A stretch of DNA of 64,000 nucleotides, taken from Coprenecus sp949297365. Its GTDB lineage: Bacteria > Bacteroidota > Bacteroidia > Bacteroidales > UBA932. The DNA lies in assembly GCA_963931055.1 (NCBI GenBank), contig OZ006987.1, positions 620,001 through 684,000 on the forward strand, in the 5' to 3' direction. The notes beneath the pieces are model-generated. The model was not told the origin of the DNA, did no database searches, and saw nothing but the letters and a program-made list of their open reading frames with translations. Numbering within the stretch: position 1 is the first letter of the stretch; each line of letters begins with the position of its first letter. The position numbers and the translations under genes are program-made. Below, in pieces: positions 60,980 through 64,000 of the stretch.

Positions 60980-62251
60980 TCAGTCTATCCGGATAAAGCG
61001 GGTGTATTCCTGCAGCACTTTTGGAATATTTATGCCGTCGGGTGTCTGATTGTTCTCCAGCAAAGCAGCCACTATTCTGGGCAGAGCCAGAGAGCTGCCG
61101 TTGAGAGTATGGGCCAGATTGATCTTGCCCTCACCGTCCTTGTATCTGAGCTTAAGCCTGTTGGCCTGATATGACTTGAAGTTGGACACCGAGCTGACCT
61201 CCAGCCACCTCTGCTGGGCCGCCGAGAACACCTCGAAATCGTAGGTAATGGCCGACGTGAAGCTCATGTCGCCGCCGCACAGACGGACTATGCGGTAAGG
61301 CAGTCCGAGAGACTTCACAAGCCGCTCTACATGGAGCACCATCTCGTTGAGAGCCCGCTCCGATGCATCGGGAAGCGAGAGCTGCACTATCTCCACCTTG
61401 TCGAACTGATGCAGGCGGTTAAGGCCGCGCACGTCCTTGCCGTAAGACCCGGCCTCCCTTCTGAAACAGGGAGTATAGGCCGTCATCTTCACCGGGAAGT
61501 CCGATTCACTCAGAATGGTGTCCCTGTAGATATTGGTCACGGGCACCTCCGCCGTAGGCACCAGATAGAATTTGTCCAAAGACACAAAGTACATCTGTCC
61601 CTCCTTGTCCGGCAACTGACCAGTACCGAAACCGGACGCCTCATTGACCATGACAGGAGGCTCAATCTCCATATAGCCGGCGCGTGTATTGAAATCCAGG
61701 AAATACTGAATCAGGGACCTCTGAAGCTTGGCGCCCTTGCCCTTATATACCGGGAAACCCGCACCTGTCAGCTTCACACCCAGGTCAAAGTCTATGATAT
61801 CGTATTTTGAGGCGAGTTCCCAGTGCGGGAGAGCACCTTCAGGAAGTTCCGGTATCTCTCCGCCCATACGGACCACCACATTGTCATCGGCATTCCTGCC
61901 TGCGGGCACTATGTCATCCGGAATATTGGGCAGCTGCACCAGGAGGTCGTTCTGCAGCTTCTGGCTCTCTTCCATCTGAGACTCTATCTTCCTGGAGTTC
62001 TCTTTCATCTGAGCCACTTCCTTCTTGGCCGCCTCGGCCTCATCCTTCCTGCCCTGCTGCATCAAGGCACCTATCTCCTTGGCCTTGGCCTTCTGAGCCG
62101 CGAGAGCCGCGTCCAGTTCCGTCTGGCAGGAACGTCTCACCCTGTCCTGTTCCAGTATTTTCTCCACTATGGCGGATGCGTCAAAATTCTTTACCGCAAG
62201 CCTTTCGATTACAAACTGAGGGTCATCCCTCAAAAGTTTAAGAGTCAACAT
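60980..62251 (-). CDS. serS: Seryl-tRNA synthetase
   Basis: 423 residues. N-terminal coiled-coil arm (about 25-100) that grips the long tRNA-Ser variable arm, then the class II core: motif 2 FRREAGSYGKDVRGLNRLHQF and motif 3 LNGSSLALPRIVAALLEN. All parts intact. Upstream TAAGTTTG -7 box. Confidence 0.96.
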   Translation of the reverse strand: MLTLKLLRDDPQFVIERLAVKNFDASAIVEKILEQDRVRRSCQTELDAALAAQKAKAKEIGALMQQGRKDEAEAAKKEVAQMKENSRKIESQMEESQKLQNDLLVQLPNIPDDIVPAGRNADDNVVVRMGGEIPELPEGALPHWELASKYDIIDFDLGVKLTGAGFPVYKGKGAKLQRSLIQYFLDFNTRAGYMEIEPPVMVNEASGFGTGQLPDKEGQMYFVSLDKFYLVPTAEVPVTNIYRDTILSESDFPVKMTAYTPCFRREAGSYGKDVRGLNRLHQFDKVEIVQLSLPDASERALNEMVLHVERLVKSLGLPYRIVRLCGGDMSFTSAITYDFEVFSAAQQRWLEVSSVSNFKSYQANRLKLRYKDGEGKINLAHTLNGSSLALPRIVAALLENNQTPDGINIPKVLQEYTRFIRID

Positions 62252-62274
62252 CTGTCTATCATTTTTTCCGGCTG

Positions 62275-62282
62275 CAAACTTA
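62275..62282 (-). promoter_or_regulatory. -7 box of serS-ruvC
   Basis: TAAGTTTG on the minus strand, 23 bases before the serS ATG. No clear -33 box. Confidence 0.5.
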
Positions 62283-62375
62283 CATATAAATTCCGTATTT
62301 CTACACCGATTTAATAAAAAATCAAGGCCGTATTCCTAGAAACAGTACAACAGGATAATCTTCGATCCGAATTAT

Positions 62376-62447
62376 TATAGAAAAAACTTTTTATAAAAAA
62401 TTTTTTCTATAAAAAGAATTTTATATAAAGATAAGATGCTATCTTTG
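62376..62447 (+). promoter_or_regulatory. AT-rich palindromes and -7 box before an ATPase remnant
   Basis: TATAGAAAAAA (62376-62386) pairs with TTTTTTCTATA (62401-62411), and CTTTTTATA (62387-62395) pairs with TATAAAAAG (62408-62416): two overlapping, mutually exclusive hairpins. The -7 box TATCTTTG is at 62440-62447. The layout, palindromes, then CTATxTTTGCAG, matches that before the intact ATPase at 36969 although the palindrome sequence differs. Confidence 0.6.
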
Positions 62448-63009
62448 CAGTGCTATTAATATTCTAATTGCTTCATCAGAGCAGGTACTGCCTGCTTTTA
62501 CTGAATATGACGCAGCCTTTTTTGATGGATTCAAGATAACTTACCTTAAACCTTTAAGTTTATCTGCTATTGAAAATTTTACTAAAGGGAAATACGATAT
62601 TGTTCGTTTGGAAAAGATAATGTCATATATGCCCAAAACCATTCGCTCAATGTTTATAGCAATAGAGATACTGGATAAATCCGATGATTCCAAGAAAGAC
62701 CTTACGTTTCTGTCCGATTATTTCTTTTCCCACTATCAGGAAAGATTTGATGCAACAAGTATACAGACACAAAGAATATTATCTGCTCTGTCGCAATCGG
62801 ATTCTGGTCTTACCTTATCCCAAATACGAAAGATTACAAGACAAGGTAACGGAAAGATTTCACCGTATCTGAAACTGATGGCAGATCAAAGATTGATAAA
62901 CAAAGAGGCAAAGACATTAAGAGGAGGTGTTTATTTCATTATAGATCAACTATTCAAGTTATGGCTACGGCACAACACTGCTCCTATAATAAAAAATGAG
63001 CTGCCTTGA
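62413..63009 (+). pseudogene. C-terminal remnant of an ATPase (promoter joined to the back half)
   Basis: The frame is open from 62413 to 63009 but has no start codon near the promoter; a TTG at 62608 is the first plausible start. Residues read ILIASSEQVLPAFTEYDAAF, then FKITYLKPLSLSAIENF, MSYMPKTIRSMFIAIEIL, a winged-helix-like part (LSQIRKITRQGNGKISPYLK) and GGVYFIIDQLFKLWLR. This matches the second half of archaeal-type AAA ATPases (SSEQ as sensor region, then winged helix). Walker A and B are absent. The DNA is much more AT-rich than its neighbours, suggesting transfer. It looks like an internal deletion that removed the front half and left the promoter. Confidence 0.65.
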
Positions 63010-63044
63010 CGGGCAGCCCACTTACTTTCATCTCCTATCGGTCA

Positions 63045-63308
63045 TTACTCCGCGCTGGGAGGTATAATCGATACATAGGACTTGTTCTCCCTGGTCTTGC
63101 GGAAAGTCACCACACCGTCCACAAGGGCATAAAGAGTATGGTCCTTGCCCATCCCGACATTCTGACCGGGATAGTGAACAGTTCCTCTCTGACGGACAAG
63201 GATATTGCCGGCCTTGGCCATCTGACCGCCGAACAACTTCAGTCCAAGTCGTTTGCTGTGTGATTCACGACCGTTCTTTGAACTACCGACACCTTTTTTA
63301 TGAGCCAT
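63045..63308 (-). CDS. rpmA: 50S ribosomal protein L27
   Basis: 87 residues, MAHKKGVGSSKNGRESHSKR start (no cleaved leader peptide), then LGLKLFGGQMAKAGNILVRQ and GQNVGMGKDHTLYAL. Complete. Follows rplU by 18 bases in the usual pair. Confidence 0.97.
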   Translation of the reverse strand: MAHKKGVGSSKNGRESHSKRLGLKLFGGQMAKAGNILVRQRGTVHYPGQNVGMGKDHTLYALVDGVVTFRKTRENKSYVSIIPPSAE

Positions 63309-63326
63309 AATCTGTCCTCCTGATAA

Positions 63327-63635
63327 TTAAGCGATCTCGTCGATGAGAATCTGGGTTAAACACTGGCGGTGACCATTGAGCTTCTGGTAGCCTTTACGAC
63401 GTCTCTTCTTGAATACCAGAACCTTGTCAGCCTTTACATGATCCAGGATGGTAGCCTTTACGCTGGCACCGTCCACATAGGGAGTACCCACTTTGACCGA
63501 ACCGTTGTCATCGGTCAGAAGCACTTTGCTGAAATCAAGAGAAGCACCCTTCTCGCCCTCGAGACGGTTCACGAAGATCTTCTTCCCTTTCTCAACCTTG
63601 AATTGCTGTCCTGCAATGTCTACAATTGCGTACAT
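63327..63635 (-). CDS. rplU: 50S ribosomal protein L21
   Basis: 102 residues: YAIVDIAGQQFKVEKGKKIF, FSKVLLTDDNGSVKVGTPYV and a basic C-terminal FKKRRRKGYQKLNGHRQ. Complete. The transcript starts about 95 bases upstream, leaving a long AT-rich leader that might allow feedback control by L21. Confidence 0.97.
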   Translation of the reverse strand: MYAIVDIAGQQFKVEKGKKIFVNRLEGEKGASLDFSKVLLTDDNGSVKVGTPYVDGASVKATILDHVKADKVLVFKKRRRKGYQKLNGHRQCLTQILIDEIA

Positions 63636-63737
63636 CTAATAAAATAATTTAAAAATTAACGGCAGTAAGCGGTTATTATACTTTCAAATAACTCTTATTC
63701 AGCAGCTTAACAACCTACATTGTGTATTTTGGGAGAG

Positions 63738-63769
63738 CAAAAGTAATACATTTCCTCATTTTTCCCAAA
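63738..63769 (-). promoter_or_regulatory. Promoter of rplU-rpmA
   Basis: Minus strand TTTG (63766-63769), 20 bases, TACTTTTG (63738-63745). Exact match, about 100 bases before the ATG. Confidence 0.8.
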
Positions 63770-63797
63770 TTAAAGGCAGAAAAATTACTTTTTTTCC

Positions 63798-63805
63798 TAT
63801 TTTTG
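63798..63805 (+). promoter_or_regulatory. -7 box of the right-edge ATPase gene
   Basis: TATTTTTG, 21 bases before the ATG at 63827. No TTTG at the -33 distance. Confidence 0.5.
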
Positions 63806-63826
63806 CTAAAGAGAAAGACCGCAATC

Positions 63827-64000
63827 ATGGAATCCCCTTTTACCTACAACTGCACTGCCTCCGGGAACAGTTTCCTCGCGAGAAAGAAGGAAGTCAGTCA
63901 GACTGCCCTCAACATCCGCAGCAGAGTACACACCGTAATCTACGAGCCGCCCAAGACCGGCAAGCAGTCCCTGATAGACATGGCACTCGCCCAGACCGGG
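63827..64000 (+). CDS. AAA family ATPase, N-terminal part (runs off the window)
   Basis: 58 residues are seen: MESPFTYNCTASGNSFLARK, then RVHTVIYEPPKTGKQSLIDMA. The pattern PF-Y---SG--F--R--E followed by a P-loop region is typical of a large group of Bacteroidota ATP-binding proteins that usually read (S/Y)PRRxGK(T/S)SL. Here the loop is EPPKTGKQSL: the residue after Lys is Gln rather than Thr/Ser, so nucleotide binding may be changed. The role of the family is not known. Confidence 0.7.
   Translation, partial: MESPFTYNCTASGNSFLARKKEVSQTALNIRSRVHTVIYEPPKTGKQSLIDMALAQTG

Overview
The window is bacterial and almost certainly from the Bacteroidota, order Bacteroidales. Evidence: repeated promoters of the Bacteroidota type (TTTG, about 19-20 bases, TAnnTTTG), S46 dipeptidyl peptidase, WbqC, DUF3078, FISUMP and BACON lipoproteins, a beta-barrel/TonB receptor family, and a eukaryote/archaeal-type prolyl-tRNA synthetase. 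Coding DNA is fairly GC-rich while promoters and leaders are AT-rich. An Alistipes/Rikenellaceae-like host fits, but the genus cannot be fixed from the sequence alone.

Layout. 0-6.7 kb: SPOR lipoprotein (partial), a DUF389-capA-phoH operon, then on the minus strand a lemA (frameshifted)/TPM/TPM group and a FISUMP lipoprotein. 6.8-10 kb: an ApbE-esterase fusion, a LysM gene remnant, 116-bp tandem repeats, and two tRNA-Pro genes. 10-18.1 kb (minus): a DPP11-type peptidase, acyl-CoA dehydrogenase, etfA, etfB, and a two-gene NADPH/ferredoxin oxidoreductase (Nfn/Sud type). 18.2-24.6 kb: sppA, then the minus-strand proS-hypothetical-DUF3078-tilS operon. 24.7-31 kb: a Trp/Tyr-rich lipoprotein and an OMPP1/FadL-like porin, then wbqC-like, lpxA, lpxC, lpxD (lipid A). 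31-38.1 kb: rimP (short)-nusA-infB, a MATE exporter, and a DUF4143-like ATPase preceded by palindromes. 38.1-39.4 kb: 1.3 kb without genes, rich in inverted repeats and what look like mobile-element ends. 39.4-47.5 kb: tRNA-Leu, an SLC13 permease, a TPR-AraC regulator, and BACON lipoproteins, one of them split by a frameshift. 47.6-53.5 kb: aminotransferase, queD-like, polA, a sigma factor, rsmG, rpmH. 53.6-60.3 kb: a TonB receptor, PASTA protein, rluD-like, and a large outer-membrane receptor. 60.4-64 kb: ruvC, serS, an AT-rich ATPase remnant, rpmA, rplU and the start of another ATPase.

Most of the window is housekeeping: translation (rimP-nusA-infB, proS, serS, rplU-rpmA, rpmH, tRNAs), DNA repair (polA, ruvC), RNA modification (tilS, rsmG, rluD-like, queD-like) and envelope building (lpx genes, receptors, lipoproteins). 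The metabolic cluster at 12-18 kb joins acyl-CoA oxidation or reduction through ETF to a ferredoxin/NAD(P) transhydrogenase-like pair.

The most unusual items are: the 30-base inverted copies of a tRNA-Pro 3' end inside tandem repeats; an A34 (AGG) tRNA-Pro; two ATPase loci, each with palindromes at its promoter, one reduced to promoter plus C-terminal half; an ApbE-esterase fusion; a RimP with no C-terminal domain; an LpxC without the FabZ domain usual in this phylum; and two single-base frameshifts at short G/C runs that may be real or sequence errors. I did not find a clear multi-gene defence or other wholly new system.
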